Origin: Candidatus Competibacteraceae bacterium
GTDB taxonomy: Bacteria > Pseudomonadota > Gammaproteobacteria > Competibacterales > Competibacteraceae
Reading direction: 5' to 3'
Assembly (NCBI GenBank): GCA_016713505.1
Contig: JADJPA010000001.1
Location: 1,178,001 to 1,242,000 of the forward strand
Length of the DNA stretch: 64,000 nt
A program made the position numbers and the translations under genes. Of the stretch, positions 1-8,889 are shown piece by piece (the first letter of the stretch is position 1; every line of letters starts with the position of its first letter). Below the pieces are notes generated by a model. That model was given only the letters and a program-made list of their open reading frames with translations, was not told where the DNA came from and did not search any database.

Positions 1-288
1 GGGGTCACCCCCCGCCGCCAGCACCCGCTCCAGCTCGCCGACCGACACGATGTCGAAACCCGACCCCAACCGCGCCAGCACGTTCAACACCGCCAAATTG
101 CTGTTGGCCTTGACCGCGTAACACACCAGATGCGGCTGGTCGGCGAAGGCGCGGTCGAAGGCGCGCCAGTGGCGCTCGATGGTGGCGCGGGAGTAAATGT
201 AACAGGGCGTGCCGACCGCCGCCGCGATGTCGGCGACCGGCACCTCCTCGGCGTACAAGCGGCCGCCGCGATACTCGAAATGATCCAT
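1..288 (-). CDS. lysA: Diaminopimelate decarboxylase, N-terminal part (runs off the window)
   Basis: LysA decarboxylates meso-diaminopimelate to lysine, the last step of the DAP pathway, in the cytoplasm with pyridoxal phosphate. The 96 visible residues show the start of the alanine-racemase-like barrel. The motif YAVKAN carries the PLP-binding lysine (K60), followed by the GSGFDIVSVGE stretch typical of the family. The ATG at 288 has an open frame to the window edge; the rest of the gene lies outside. It follows lptM by three bases, the lptM-lysA order common in gammaproteobacteria. Confidence 0.95.
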   Translation of the reverse strand, partial: MDHFEYRGGRLYAEEVPVADIAAAVGTPCYIYSRATIERHWRAFDRAFADQPHLVCYAVKANSNLAVLNVLARLGSGFDIVSVGELERVLAAGGDP

Positions 289-291
289 GGT

Positions 292-444
292 TCAGGGCCT
301 CGACGGCGGCGCTGGAGCCTGTTCGGAGGGCGGCGATTTGGCTTGCGGCTGGGGCAGATAGAGCGGGCCTTTCTGACCGCAACCGGCCAACAGCGCGGCC
401 AACAGCAACCCTACCAGCGGTGCTCCAGGGCGAAACTCGTGCAT
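292..444 (-). CDS. lptM: LptM (YifL/LppL) small lipoprotein
   Basis: This 50-residue lipoprotein has a short hydrophobic signal and the lipobox LAGC (C22), followed at once by GQKGPLYLP, the hallmark of the LptM family. LptM is known to assist assembly and oxidation of the LptD/LptE lipopolysaccharide translocon at the outer membrane. The start at 444 is preceded by AAGGA on the minus strand. A longer upstream frame exists, but it has no family similarity and would bury the signal peptide. The proline-rich tail is typical. It sits directly upstream of lysA, the usual neighbour. Confidence 0.9.
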   Translation of the reverse strand: MHEFRPGAPLVGLLLAALLAGCGQKGPLYLPQPQAKSPPSEQAPAPPSRP

Positions 445-571
445 TGCGGAAAATCCTTGCGAGAAACGAAAACGATTATCAGTATAACCTGCCTTGGACC
501 GGCGGGTGCGGCTTGACAAGCCGACCGACTTCACGGCTAATGCCGCCAGACTGCTTCCACGGGATTTGCTG

Positions 572-1255
572 ATGAACGAAACCGCGCTGACCACCGTCGA
601 GATCGAACCCAAGCTCACCGCGCGCTCCAGCGTGATCTGGATGCACGGCTTGGGCGCTGACGCCCGCGACTTCGAGTCCATCGTGCCGGAATTGAAGCTG
701 CCGGAGCCATCGGCCATCCGCTTCGTATTTCCCAACGCGCCGATCCGGCCGGTCACCGTCAACGGCGGGATGCGGATGCGAGCCTGGTACGACGTGCTGA
801 GCATGGATTTGCCCCGCCAGGAAGACCCGGAGGGCGTTTACGCATCCGAGCGTGCCATTTTCGAGCTGATCGAGCGCGAGAAGAAGCGCGGCATCCTCGC
901 CGAACGCATCGTGCTGGCCGGTTTTTCCCAGGGCGGCGCGATGGCTCTGCATACGGGCTTGCGCTACCCCGAGCGCTTGGCCGGCATTCTGGCGCTATCT
1001 TGCTACCTCCCCCTGGCCAGCAAGCTCAGCGGCGAACGCCGGCCGGCCAACCAGCAGACGCCGATCTTCATGACCCACGGCGATTACGATGCGGTGATTC
1101 CCATGCGCTATGGCAAGCAAAGCGCCGAAGCCCTGGAAACCTTGGGCTATCGGGTGGAATGGCAGGATTACGGCATGGGCCATGAGGTGTGCTGGGAGGA
1201 AATCCGCGACATCGCCCATTGGTTGGGCCGGGTGTTGGCGGTCGCGCCAGCCTGA
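572..1255 (+). CDS. Carboxylesterase/phospholipase family alpha/beta hydrolase
   Basis: This 227-residue cytoplasmic serine hydrolase belongs to the carboxylesterase 2 / acyl-protein thioesterase-like family (usually about 220 residues), which cleaves short acyl esters. An oxyanion-side HGLGAD motif lies at 25-30, the nucleophile elbow GFSQGG gives Ser119, DYDAVIP supplies Asp173 and GHEVC gives His204. I chose the ATG at 572 because the family begins just before the first strand; the open frame extends to 494 but adds unrelated residues. It is a single gene diverging from lptM. The natural substrate is unknown. Confidence 0.88.
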   Translation: MNETALTTVEIEPKLTARSSVIWMHGLGADARDFESIVPELKLPEPSAIRFVFPNAPIRPVTVNGGMRMRAWYDVLSMDLPRQEDPEGVYASERAIFELIEREKKRGILAERIVLAGFSQGGAMALHTGLRYPERLAGILALSCYLPLASKLSGERRPANQQTPIFMTHGDYDAVIPMRYGKQSAEALETLGYRVEWQDYGMGHEVCWEEIRDIAHWLGRVLAVAPA

Positions 1256-1318
1256 GGGTAGCGGCGCACGCCGAACCGACGCTCGGCAGAGGTTCAACAT
1301 CCAACGGGTGAAGACATT

Positions 1319-2002
1319 ATGAAAATCTGCGATCTCACGGGCCAGCGAATCTTGATCACTCAGGCGAGCAGCTTCATGGGTCCGGCGCTGTGCCAGACCT
1401 TCGCCGAACTGGGCGCGACGGTCATCGCCGACGACCGGCCGTTGCTCGATCCAGACTTGCCCGCGCAAATGATCCAGGGCGCAGGCCCTATAGATGGGCT
1501 GGTCGCCAATCTGGCCCTACCCGCGCCGGCGACGCCAGCGGTCGCCGTCACCGATGATGAATGGCGGACGGTGTTCGCCCATCTGGTCGATCCGCTGCCT
1601 CGGCTGGTCCGCGCCGTGCTGCCGCACATGATCCAACGCCGGTCGGGGAAAATTCTGTTGATGGGCAGCGCCGCCGCCTTGCGCGGCATGAAACGCACCT
1701 CGTCTTACAGCGCGGCTCGCGGCGCGCAGTTGGCGTACATTCAAGCCGTGGGTGTGGAAGTCGCAGCCCATAATATCCAGGTCAACGCCATCGCCCAAAA
1801 CTTCGTCGATAATCCGACCTATTTTCCGCCCGAGGTTCAGGCCAACCCGGCGTTTCAGGAGCGGCTGAAACGGGAAGTGCCGCTGGCCAGGCTGGTGTCG
1901 GCCTCGGAGGATGCGGTGTTTGCCGCCTATCTGTGCAGCGAGGCCGCCAATTGTTTCGTCGGTCAGATTTTTCCGGTGTGTGGCGGATGGGTGGCGCGGT
2001 AG
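1319..2002 (+). CDS. Probable halohydrin dehalogenase (SDR-related, Ser-Tyr-Arg triad)
   Basis: The 227-residue protein has an SDR fold but lacks two defining SDR features. The glycine-rich NAD(P) loop is replaced by T14-x4-F19-x-G21, and the active site reads S117-x12-Y130-x3-R134 rather than S-Y-x3-K. Both are the published signatures of halohydrin dehalogenases, cofactor-free enzymes that close vicinal haloalcohols to epoxides and reopen epoxides with small anions. The C-terminal YFPPEV and PLARLV stretches also fit. The physiological substrate is unknown. The alternative is an SDR that has lost its cofactor. The gene stands alone between the esterase and a DUF4019 gene. Confidence 0.72.
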   Translation: MKICDLTGQRILITQASSFMGPALCQTFAELGATVIADDRPLLDPDLPAQMIQGAGPIDGLVANLALPAPATPAVAVTDDEWRTVFAHLVDPLPRLVRAVLPHMIQRRSGKILLMGSAAALRGMKRTSSYSAARGAQLAYIQAVGVEVAAHNIQVNAIAQNFVDNPTYFPPEVQANPAFQERLKREVPLARLVSASEDAVFAAYLCSEAANCFVGQIFPVCGGWVAR

Positions 2003-2062
2003 GAACCGCCATGAGCGACTATGTTCGGGTTACTAACTATCGCTTTTTTCGAGGAAACTCTC

Positions 2063-2482
2063 ATGAAAAACACTTTACGAATCGGTGTTATTTTTCTGTT
2101 TATCCTAGGGGTTGTCGCTCGAGCGGCCGATAGCGAAACCACTGTCAAGGCTCAAGAGGCGGCTAAAGCTTGGTTGGCGCTCGTGGATGCGGAGCAATAC
2201 GGTGAGAGCTGGGATCAGGCAGCGGCATTGTTCCGCGGCGGCGTCTCAAAAACCGATTGGGAAAAAGCCGTCAAACCCATTCGTTCCCAGCTTGGTGCTC
2301 TGAAATCTCGCGCCCTCAAATCCGCCAATTTGACTCGCAGCCTTCCGGGCGCGCCCGACGGCGAGTATGTTGTCATCCAATTTAACACGCGCTTCGAGAA
2401 GAAGGCAGCGGCGCTCGAAACAGTGACACCCATGCGCGATAAGGATGGAAGCTGGCGAGTGGCGGGCTACTACATCAACTGA
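2063..2482 (+). CDS. DUF4019 domain protein, probably secreted
   Basis: This 139-residue protein has a cleavable signal peptide (hydrophobic residues 5-19, ARAAD near the cleavage site) and one DUF4019 domain, which is built around a wall of short strands and has no known function. The region from the AKAWLALVD helix to the SWRVAGYYIN end matches the family pattern. GAGGAAAC lies 7 bases before the ATG at 2063, which favours that start over an in-frame ATG at 2021. No operon partner is visible. Confidence 0.75.
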   Translation: MKNTLRIGVIFLFILGVVARAADSETTVKAQEAAKAWLALVDAEQYGESWDQAAALFRGGVSKTDWEKAVKPIRSQLGALKSRALKSANLTRSLPGAPDGEYVVIQFNTRFEKKAAALETVTPMRDKDGSWRVAGYYIN

Positions 2483-2551
2483 AATTCTAACCCGGTTTAG
2501 AAAGCGGCTGACGCCCGTCGGCACTCATGCTGTTCGTTTCCTCAAAGGGGC

Positions 2552-3058
2552 CTATGCGACTTGCCGTAATACCTTACGCAACAAAAGCTCGGTGCTTTTT
2601 GAACTGACCAACGCTTCAATAGCACCGATTTCCCGAAAGCCCTGCCGCAGATAAAACCGCTTGGCGGAATCATTAAAAGAAGACACTAAAACCCATAAAT
2701 TAGCTGCTTGAGACTCGGTTTCCCGCTCCAGCCAATTTAGAACCGCCGTGCCCAACCCTTTGTTCTGCTGGTTTGGGAAAAAGCCGAACAATTCAAGATA
2801 AGCGCCTTTCAACCAAGGATAACGGACTGTCACCACACCAGCGATGTCATCCTTAGCCACTTTAATTGCGTAACGATGCAACGCCGGGCTAGGTGTTGAT
2901 AGATAGTTTTCCAAAGGAGCCGCCGCATAATTCAAGGTACGCCAAGGGTCCATCTCGATCATCTCGCCCGCAATAATCTTAGCCTCTGCTGCCTCGATTG
3001 GCGCCAGTGAAAAGCCGGACAGCATATAGCGATCAAGAAAGGGTTTCGGCTTTATCAC
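2552..3058 (-). CDS. GNAT family N-acetyltransferase
   Basis: This is a GCN5-related acetyltransferase that would move an acetyl group from acetyl-CoA to an amine. The acetyl-CoA pyrophosphate-binding motif A is visible as QNKGLGTAVL after the strand LELFGFFP. A later strand-helix (LWVLVSSFNDSAKRFYLRQGF) is the usual motif B. I chose the GTG at 3058 because it overlaps the upstream stop as GTGA and has GGAG about 10 bases before it, suggesting translational coupling to the deacetylase. An ATG at 3025 is also possible. The substrate is unknown. Confidence 0.8.
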   Translation of the reverse strand: MIKPKPFLDRYMLSGFSLAPIEAAEAKIIAGEMIEMDPWRTLNYAAAPLENYLSTPSPALHRYAIKVAKDDIAGVVTVRYPWLKGAYLELFGFFPNQQNKGLGTAVLNWLERETESQAANLWVLVSSFNDSAKRFYLRQGFREIGAIEALVSSKSTELLLRKVLRQVA

Positions 3059-4317
3059 TTTCCGCTCGCTCCAGACCACCGGTCGTATTTGAGATTATCG
3101 CCCGGTTTGTTCTCGTAGCAGGAATCGGCCGCAACCACCTCGCCATCCGCCAGCAGCTCGCTGACCGTGACAAAGCGATACCCGCGAGCGCGCAATTCAG
3201 GGACGATCAGCGGCAACGCTTCGGCGGTATGCCAGCCGCGCCCGTTGGCATGAGCGATCACGATGGAGCCTGGCTTGACTTGATTCAGCACGGCGCGGGC
3301 AATTCCGGCCGCCGTTTGCCCCTTGCTGGGATCGCCGGTGACGATGTTCCACTGGATGGCCGCTAACCCACCTTGATTTACCGCGACCAGCGATTCCGCA
3401 TTGCACGCGCCATAAGGAAAACGAAATAAGCTCAATTTGGCCGGCACGCTGATCGCCGCTTTATTGCCGAGCGCGCTCGCGCATTTGGAAGCCAACAAGC
3501 GCTCGCGCAAGATGCCATATTCCGTCTGAGTCCTGCTGATTTGCTCGAACATCCTAGGGCCATTGACCCGCCGCAGATTGGCATGGGTCCAAGTGTGATT
3601 GCCGAGTTCAAATAGAGGATCGGCCATCAGTTGCATGGTTCGCTCGGGATGAGAGCGCATCCATTTGCCGCCGGCAAAAAAAGTGGCCCGCACTTGATGG
3701 TCTCGCAAATAATTGACCAGAGCCGCGTCATAACCGCTGACCTCATTAGCTTGTTCGCACAGATCGAAAGTCAGCGCCAGCAGCTTCTCGCCGTTACGAG
3801 GTTTGACATAACGGATCGACCGACTTAACGCCGCCGCTAGCGGAATTGTCGGTGGTTGCCCTCCCACCAACGGCGAAGGATCGGCCGCTGGATTTTTAAT
3901 TCTTTGGTCATTTGCCGTAGCGCGCAACTGCTCCTGATTCCAACAGGCTTGCAGTAAGTTCGGGGCATCGCTGGCCTGCTTGACTGGAGGCAGCGGACGG
4001 GTAGCGCCAGCGCTGGAAACGGAAGGGGGCGCGGCCGGCGCGGGCGGTGTCGTCATCGGTGATGCCGTGCTCGGCGGAGCGACGGAGGGTCTGGTCACCG
4101 CCGGATCAGGGGTCTCCCGCAAAGCTGAAACAGCGCTCGACAAACTTGGGGAGGCAGGCGGTTTGACGACTGCGGGTGCGGGCGCGGCCATCGGCGGCAC
4201 TTCGCTCGGCCAGTTCCACGGCTCAAGCGCCGTTTGCCGCAGCCACCAGTAGCCGCCGCCCAGTACCGCAGCCAGCAGAACGCCGATCCAACCGAACCCG
4301 CCATCAAAGCGGCGCAT
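3055..4317 (-). CDS. Polysaccharide deacetylase (NodB-like), membrane-anchored
   Basis: The 420-residue protein has a transmembrane anchor (residues 10-26), a long proline/alanine-rich linker (about 40-115) and a C-terminal NodB homology domain (about 170-400). Motif 1 is LTFDLCE (D185) instead of TFDDGP, motif 2 is GNHTWTH (H241, H245), followed by RFPYGACN and IVIAHANG (H356). Such enzymes remove N-acetyl groups from cell-wall or surface glycans in the periplasm. It starts three bases after the argH stop and overlaps the GNAT gene, so the three appear co-transcribed. Confidence 0.87.
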   Translation of the reverse strand: MRRFDGGFGWIGVLLAAVLGGGYWWLRQTALEPWNWPSEVPPMAAPAPAVVKPPASPSLSSAVSALRETPDPAVTRPSVAPPSTASPMTTPPAPAAPPSVSSAGATRPLPPVKQASDAPNLLQACWNQEQLRATANDQRIKNPAADPSPLVGGQPPTIPLAAALSRSIRYVKPRNGEKLLALTFDLCEQANEVSGYDAALVNYLRDHQVRATFFAGGKWMRSHPERTMQLMADPLFELGNHTWTHANLRRVNGPRMFEQISRTQTEYGILRERLLASKCASALGNKAAISVPAKLSLFRFPYGACNAESLVAVNQGGLAAIQWNIVTGDPSKGQTAAGIARAVLNQVKPGSIVIAHANGRGWHTAEALPLIVPELRARGYRFVTVSELLADGEVVAADSCYENKPGDNLKYDRWSGASGK

Positions 4318-4320
4318 TTT

Positions 4321-5718
4321 TCAACGCAATTCCGCCAACCAGGCCTGCGCCGTCGCCGCGGCCTCGCGCACCCGGTTCGGGGCGGTGCCGCCCCATACGT
4401 CGCGGGCCGCCACCGAACCTTCCAGCGATAGCACCTCGAACACATCGTTCTCGATCAACGGCGAAAATCCCTGCAATTCCGCCAGCGTCATCTCCGCCAG
4501 ATCCCGACCGGTCTCCACGCCCAACCGAACCGCCTTGCCGACCACTTCGTGCGCGTCGCGAAACGGCACGCCTTTGCGGACCAGATAATCGGCCAGATCG
4601 GTGGCTGTCGCGAAGCCGCGCCGGGCGGCTTGCAGCAGGTTGGCGCGCTTCGGGCGCAAGGCCGGGGCCATGTCGGCGAAAGCGCGCAAGCAACCCATCA
4701 CGGTATCCACCGTGTCGAACAAGGGTTCCTTGTCTTCCTGATTGTCCTTGTTGTAGGCCAGCGGCTGGCTTTTCATCAACGTCAGCAAGGCGATCAAATG
4801 GCCGTTGACCCGACCGACCTTGCCGCGCACCAGCTCCGGCACGTCGGGATTCTTCTTCTGGGGCATGATCGAGGAACCGGTACAAAATCGATCCGGCAAA
4901 TCGATAAAATCGAACTGGGCCGAGGACCACAACACCAATTCCTCGGACATCCGCGACAAATGCGTCAGCAAAAGCGCGGCGGCGGCGGTGAATTCGATGG
5001 CGAAGTCGCGGTCGCTGACCGCATCCAGCGAGTTGGCCGCCGGCGCGTCGAAAGCCAGCAGTTGTGCGGTGTAATGCCGGTCCAGCGGATAGCTGGTCCC
5101 CGCCAGCGCCGCCGCGCCCAACGGCATGATGTTGACTCGCTTGCGGCAATCGACCAACCGCTCGTAGTCGCGCTTGAGCATCTCAAACCACGCCAGCAGG
5201 TGATGGCCGAACGTGACCGGCTGGGCGACCTGCAAGTGCGTGAAGCCGGGCATGATGGTATCGGCCTCGCGCGCCGCCAGTTCCGCCAGCCCGGCTTGCA
5301 AGCGTTTGAGTTCGGGCAAAATGGCGTCGATGGCATCGCGCAGGTAAAGGCGGATATCGGTCGCCACTTGGTCGTTGCGGGAGCGGCCGGTGTGCAGCCG
5401 CTTGCCGGCGTCGCCGATGCGTTCGGTCAGCCGCGCTTCGATGTTCATGTGGACATCTTCGAGTCCCACCGACCACTCGAACTCGCCGCGCTCGATCTCG
5501 CCGCGAATCGCCTCCAAACCACCCACGATAGCCTCGCAATCGGCCGGCGCCAGCACGCCTGTCCGCGCCAGCATCCGAGCGTGGGCGATGGAGCCGTCGA
5601 TATCCTGCCGGTACATGCGTCGGTCGAAGCGCACCGAGGCCGTAAACGCCGCCACGAAAGCGTCGGTGCTTTCGGTGAAACGCCCGCCCCAAGTCTTGTT
5701 GGTTTGTGTATCGCTCAT
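4321..5718 (-). CDS. argH: Argininosuccinate lyase
   Basis: ArgH cleaves argininosuccinate to arginine and fumarate, the last step of arginine synthesis. The 465-residue length is typical. The fumarase/aspartase signature GSSIMPQKKNPD carries the catalytic serine (S283), and H161 in GFTHLQVAQP is the expected acid/base partner. TGRSRNDQVATD at 110-121 is the substrate loop. It is divergent from hemC with only 49 bases between the starts, the order also known from Pseudomonas. Confidence 0.98.
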   Translation of the reverse strand: MSDTQTNKTWGGRFTESTDAFVAAFTASVRFDRRMYRQDIDGSIAHARMLARTGVLAPADCEAIVGGLEAIRGEIERGEFEWSVGLEDVHMNIEARLTERIGDAGKRLHTGRSRNDQVATDIRLYLRDAIDAILPELKRLQAGLAELAAREADTIMPGFTHLQVAQPVTFGHHLLAWFEMLKRDYERLVDCRKRVNIMPLGAAALAGTSYPLDRHYTAQLLAFDAPAANSLDAVSDRDFAIEFTAAAALLLTHLSRMSEELVLWSSAQFDFIDLPDRFCTGSSIMPQKKNPDVPELVRGKVGRVNGHLIALLTLMKSQPLAYNKDNQEDKEPLFDTVDTVMGCLRAFADMAPALRPKRANLLQAARRGFATATDLADYLVRKGVPFRDAHEVVGKAVRLGVETGRDLAEMTLAELQGFSPLIENDVFEVLSLEGSVAARDVWGGTAPNRVREAAATAQAWLAELR

Positions 5719-5767
5719 AAGATATTCTGTAGACTAAAGGAAAAGGACAGCATAGCTTAGCAAAACC

Positions 5768-6700
5768 ATGCCCTCCGATACTCTGCGCATCGCCACCCGA
5801 AAAAGCGCCCTCGCCCTGTGGCAGGCCGAGCACGTCGCCGAACGCCTGCGGCACGCGCATCCCGGTCTCCACGTCGAACTGATCGGCATGGTCACGCGCG
5901 GCGATAAAATACTGGATAGCCCGCTGGCCAAGATCGGCGGTAAAGGTCTGTTCGTCAAGGAATTGGAGCAGGGGCTATTGGAAAATCACGCCGATCTGGC
6001 CGTTCATTCCATGAAGGACGTGCCAGTGGATTTTCCGGCCGGATTGGGTTTAACCGCCATCCTGGCGCGCGAGGACCCCCGCGACGCCTTCGTCTCCAAC
6101 CGTTATCCCCAACCCGATGCCTTACCGGCCAACGCTCGAATCGGCACCTCCAGCCTACGCCGGCAATGCCAACTCGCGGCCCGCTATCCCGCCTGGCAAA
6201 TTTCCAGTCTGCGCGGCAACGTCAACAGCCGGCTGGCAAAGCTGGATGCCGGTGCGTTCGACGCCATCATTCTGGCCGCCGCCGGCCTGAAGCGCTTGGG
6301 ATTGGCCGAGCGCATCGCGCGGGTGCTGGAACCGGAATTCAGCCTGCCGGCCATCGGTCAGGGCGCCATCGGCGTGGAATGCCGTCTGGACGACCCCCGC
6401 ACCCGTGAATTGAGCGCGGCGCTCGACGATCCGTCAACCCAGCTCCGGCTCTCGGCGGAACGGGCGTTCAATGCCCGCTTGCAGGGCGGCTGCCAAGTCC
6501 CCATCGCCGGTTATGCGGTATTGGAGGAGGATCGCCTGTGGTTGCGCGGTCTGGTCGGCGCACCCGACGGCAGCCGGCTCGTCACCGGCGAGATTCGCGG
6601 TCCGGCCGATGCGGCGCCCTCATTGGGTGAGGCTTTAGCCGAGGACCTGCTCGGGCGCGGCGCGGATGCGATTTTGCGGCGCGTCCGCGCGTCGTCCTAG
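5768..6700 (+). CDS. hemC: Porphobilinogen deaminase (hydroxymethylbilane synthase)
   Basis: HemC joins four porphobilinogen units into hydroxymethylbilane for heme and siroheme synthesis. The 310-residue protein shows the catalytic aspartate in KDVP (D84) and the dipyrromethane cofactor cysteine in LQGGCQVPIAG (C242). Length and residue numbering match the E. coli enzyme. It heads the hemC-hemD-hemX-hemY operon and is separated from hemD by 12 bases. Its promoter must lie in the 49-base gap shared with argH. Confidence 0.98.
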   Translation: MPSDTLRIATRKSALALWQAEHVAERLRHAHPGLHVELIGMVTRGDKILDSPLAKIGGKGLFVKELEQGLLENHADLAVHSMKDVPVDFPAGLGLTAILAREDPRDAFVSNRYPQPDALPANARIGTSSLRRQCQLAARYPAWQISSLRGNVNSRLAKLDAGAFDAIILAAAGLKRLGLAERIARVLEPEFSLPAIGQGAIGVECRLDDPRTRELSAALDDPSTQLRLSAERAFNARLQGGCQVPIAGYAVLEEDRLWLRGLVGAPDGSRLVTGEIRGPADAAPSLGEALAEDLLGRGADAILRRVRASS

Positions 6701-6712
6701 GCGAGCGACCCG

Positions 6713-7510
6713 ATGGCCGGCCCGCTGAGCGGATTGGGCGTACTGGTCACCCGGCCGGACCATCAGGCCGGCTCGCTTTGTCAGTTGATCGAAAGCCGCG
6801 GCGGCACTCCCATCCGGTACCCCGCCCTACTGATCCGCGAACCGCGCGACTGGGCGTCGGCGCTAGCCGTGTTCGACGGCTTGGCGGATTACGACCTGGC
6901 TATTTTTACCAGCGCCAACGCCGTGGAACGGGCCTTGCCCCTCATCCAGCAACGCGGCGGCCTCCCGCCCGCGCTGGAAATCGCCGCCGTCGGCAAAGCG
7001 ACCGCTCGAAAGCTGGCGCAGTTCGGCATCGACCGTTGCTTGCAACCGGAATCCTTCAGCAGCGAAGGGTTGCTGGCGCTTATGCGTTTTCGGAATGTGG
7101 CCGGCCAACGCATCGCCATCGTCGGGGGCGAAAACGGACGCGCCCTGCTGGCTGACGCGCTGACCGCGCGCGGCGCCCGCGTGGACCGCGCCGAAGTCTA
7201 CCGGCGCGAACGCCCGAGCGCCGATAGCGAAAGGCTGCTGGAATGTTGGGCGCGCGGCGAAATTGGCGCGGTTGTGGTGACCAGTACCGAAATCCTGTTG
7301 AATTTGTTTGATATGCTAAGCGAACCGGGACAAGGCTATCTGCGTGACACACCTCTGGTCGCGATCAGTCCCCGTACCCGACAGACTGCCGCGGAATACG
7401 GTTGCCGCCGCCTTCTGCTGAGCGAAAACGCCAGCGACGACGCCATCGTCTCCACATTGCTGGACTTGGCGGCAAATCTATCTTCAGTTCAGTTCGGTGA
7501 CGCAATATGA
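6713..7510 (+). CDS. hemD: Uroporphyrinogen-III synthase
   Basis: HemD closes hydroxymethylbilane to uroporphyrinogen III with inversion of ring D. The sequence family is divergent and has few fixed residues; the 265-residue length, the two alpha/beta halves with the FTSANAVER loop and a C-terminal VAISPRTRQTAAEYG stretch support the call. The position directly after hemC and before hemX is decisive. Its TGA overlaps the hemX ATG. Confidence 0.94.
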   Translation: MAGPLSGLGVLVTRPDHQAGSLCQLIESRGGTPIRYPALLIREPRDWASALAVFDGLADYDLAIFTSANAVERALPLIQQRGGLPPALEIAAVGKATARKLAQFGIDRCLQPESFSSEGLLALMRFRNVAGQRIAIVGGENGRALLADALTARGARVDRAEVYRRERPSADSERLLECWARGEIGAVVVTSTEILLNLFDMLSEPGQGYLRDTPLVAISPRTRQTAAEYGCRRLLLSENASDDAIVSTLLDLAANLSSVQFGDAI

Positions 7511-8889
7511 CAGACAAAAAATCAGACAACGGAATCATCAAACCTACCTCGGCTTTTACCGCCGCGCCTTCCAGAAGCTATGTAGCCGCGCCACCCGCCA
7601 AAAGCGGGCGCGGACTGGCGAGTTTCGCGCTCCTCATCGCCCTCGCCGCCGCGGGCGGCAGCGGCTATCTCTGGTATCTGTGGCAACAAGAGCACGCCGC
7701 CCAGACCACCCGGATCGAGGCGACGGTCAAACAGGCGGTGGCTCAAACGGCTCCCGAACTCCAGGCCGTGAAAACCCAGGTTCAAAAATTGCTCGCCTCG
7801 GACGAAAATCAGCAGCTTAAAGGCCAGATCATCGGCTTGTCCGGCGACGTGCAACCGCTGAAAAACGCCATGGAGCTGCAAAAGGGTGAGAACGACATCC
7901 TCAAGGGCGAAATGAAGCTGCTGCGAGAAAGCCACGACACCCAAAAAACCGACTTCCAGAAGCAACAACAAGCGGTTGACGCGCAACTGCGCGACCAGCA
8001 AAACCATCTCGCCAAGCTGGACGAGCAATTGAAAAACGTCCGTTTGACGGACACCGGACTGGCTGAGAACCTGGACGCCCTCAAGGTCGTCGTGGCCAAG
8101 GGCGGCGACGTGAACGCCTTCCCGCTGGCGGAAGCGGACTATCTGCTGCGGCTGGCCGATACCAAACTGAAGATCGAACGCAACGTCCCCGCCGCCCTGC
8201 TGGCGCTGGACACCGCCCAAGAGCGCTTGAAGGCCGTCGGCGAAAGCTCGCTGGCCTCCGTACAAACCATGCTGGGCGAGGCGATCGGCAGCTTGCGCGG
8301 GGTGCGGCTCACCGATTTCTCCGGGCTGGCTCACAAACTGGTGGAAATGCAGCAACAAGCCGCCACGCTGCCGGTAAAAATCGATTCGGGCGTACCGAAC
8401 ATCAAAAGCCGGCTCAAGCCGTCCGACAACGCGACCGTCAGCGGCGGCGAACGGCCCTGGTGGGACCGCGCTACTGAAGCCGTCTGGAACCAGTTCAAGG
8501 GCATTGTCGTGATCCGGCGCGTGCGCAGCGACGCACCGCCCCTGATCGCCATGGAAGAAGAGTTTTTCCTGCGTCAGAACCTGCAACTGGAACTGGAAAG
8601 CATGCGCCTGGCCTTGCTGCGCGGTGACGCTCAGGCCTATCAGGACGCTCACAAGCTGGTCGGATCTTGGCTGGCCACTTACTTCGATGCGCATGATTCG
8701 CAGGTGAGCGCTTTTCAAAGCGAGGTGAAAGCGCTGGAAAGCGTGCAGTTCAATACCTACATCCCGGATCTGGCCGGTCTCAACAAAGCCTTTCAAGACG
8801 CTCTGGCCAAGCGGCAACCGGTTCGCGCGGTCCAAAAGACAGCGCCGCCGCCCGCCGAACCGCCAAGAACCGGACAGGAGTCACGGTAA
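7507..8889 (+). CDS. hemX: HemX family membrane protein (uroporphyrinogen-III C-methyltransferase-like name only)
   Basis: The 460-residue protein has a short cytoplasmic N-terminus, one transmembrane helix (about residues 37-58) and a long periplasmic region with extended coiled coil (about 65-190). This is the HemX layout. It has no methyltransferase motifs despite the common database name. The role is uncertain, presumably in organising late heme synthesis at the membrane. It overlaps hemD (ATGA) and hemY (TAATG), so the three are translationally linked. Confidence 0.9.
   Translation: MTDKKSDNGIIKPTSAFTAAPSRSYVAAPPAKSGRGLASFALLIALAAAGGSGYLWYLWQQEHAAQTTRIEATVKQAVAQTAPELQAVKTQVQKLLASDENQQLKGQIIGLSGDVQPLKNAMELQKGENDILKGEMKLLRESHDTQKTDFQKQQQAVDAQLRDQQNHLAKLDEQLKNVRLTDTGLAENLDALKVVVAKGGDVNAFPLAEADYLLRLADTKLKIERNVPAALLALDTAQERLKAVGESSLASVQTMLGEAIGSLRGVRLTDFSGLAHKLVEMQQQAATLPVKIDSGVPNIKSRLKPSDNATVSGGERPWWDRATEAVWNQFKGIVVIRRVRSDAPPLIAMEEEFFLRQNLQLELESMRLALLRGDAQAYQDAHKLVGSWLATYFDAHDSQVSAFQSEVKALESVQFNTYIPDLAGLNKAFQDALAKRQPVRAVQKTAPPPAEPPRTGQESR

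Noticed and set aside
4549..5760. 403-codon open frame on the plus strand across argH
   Set aside because: It mirrors the argH coding strand in GC-rich DNA, has no recognisable domain and no ribosome binding site; argH is certain.
7522..8835. 437-codon minus-strand frame across hemX
   Set aside because: It is the antisense shadow of a certain hem operon gene.
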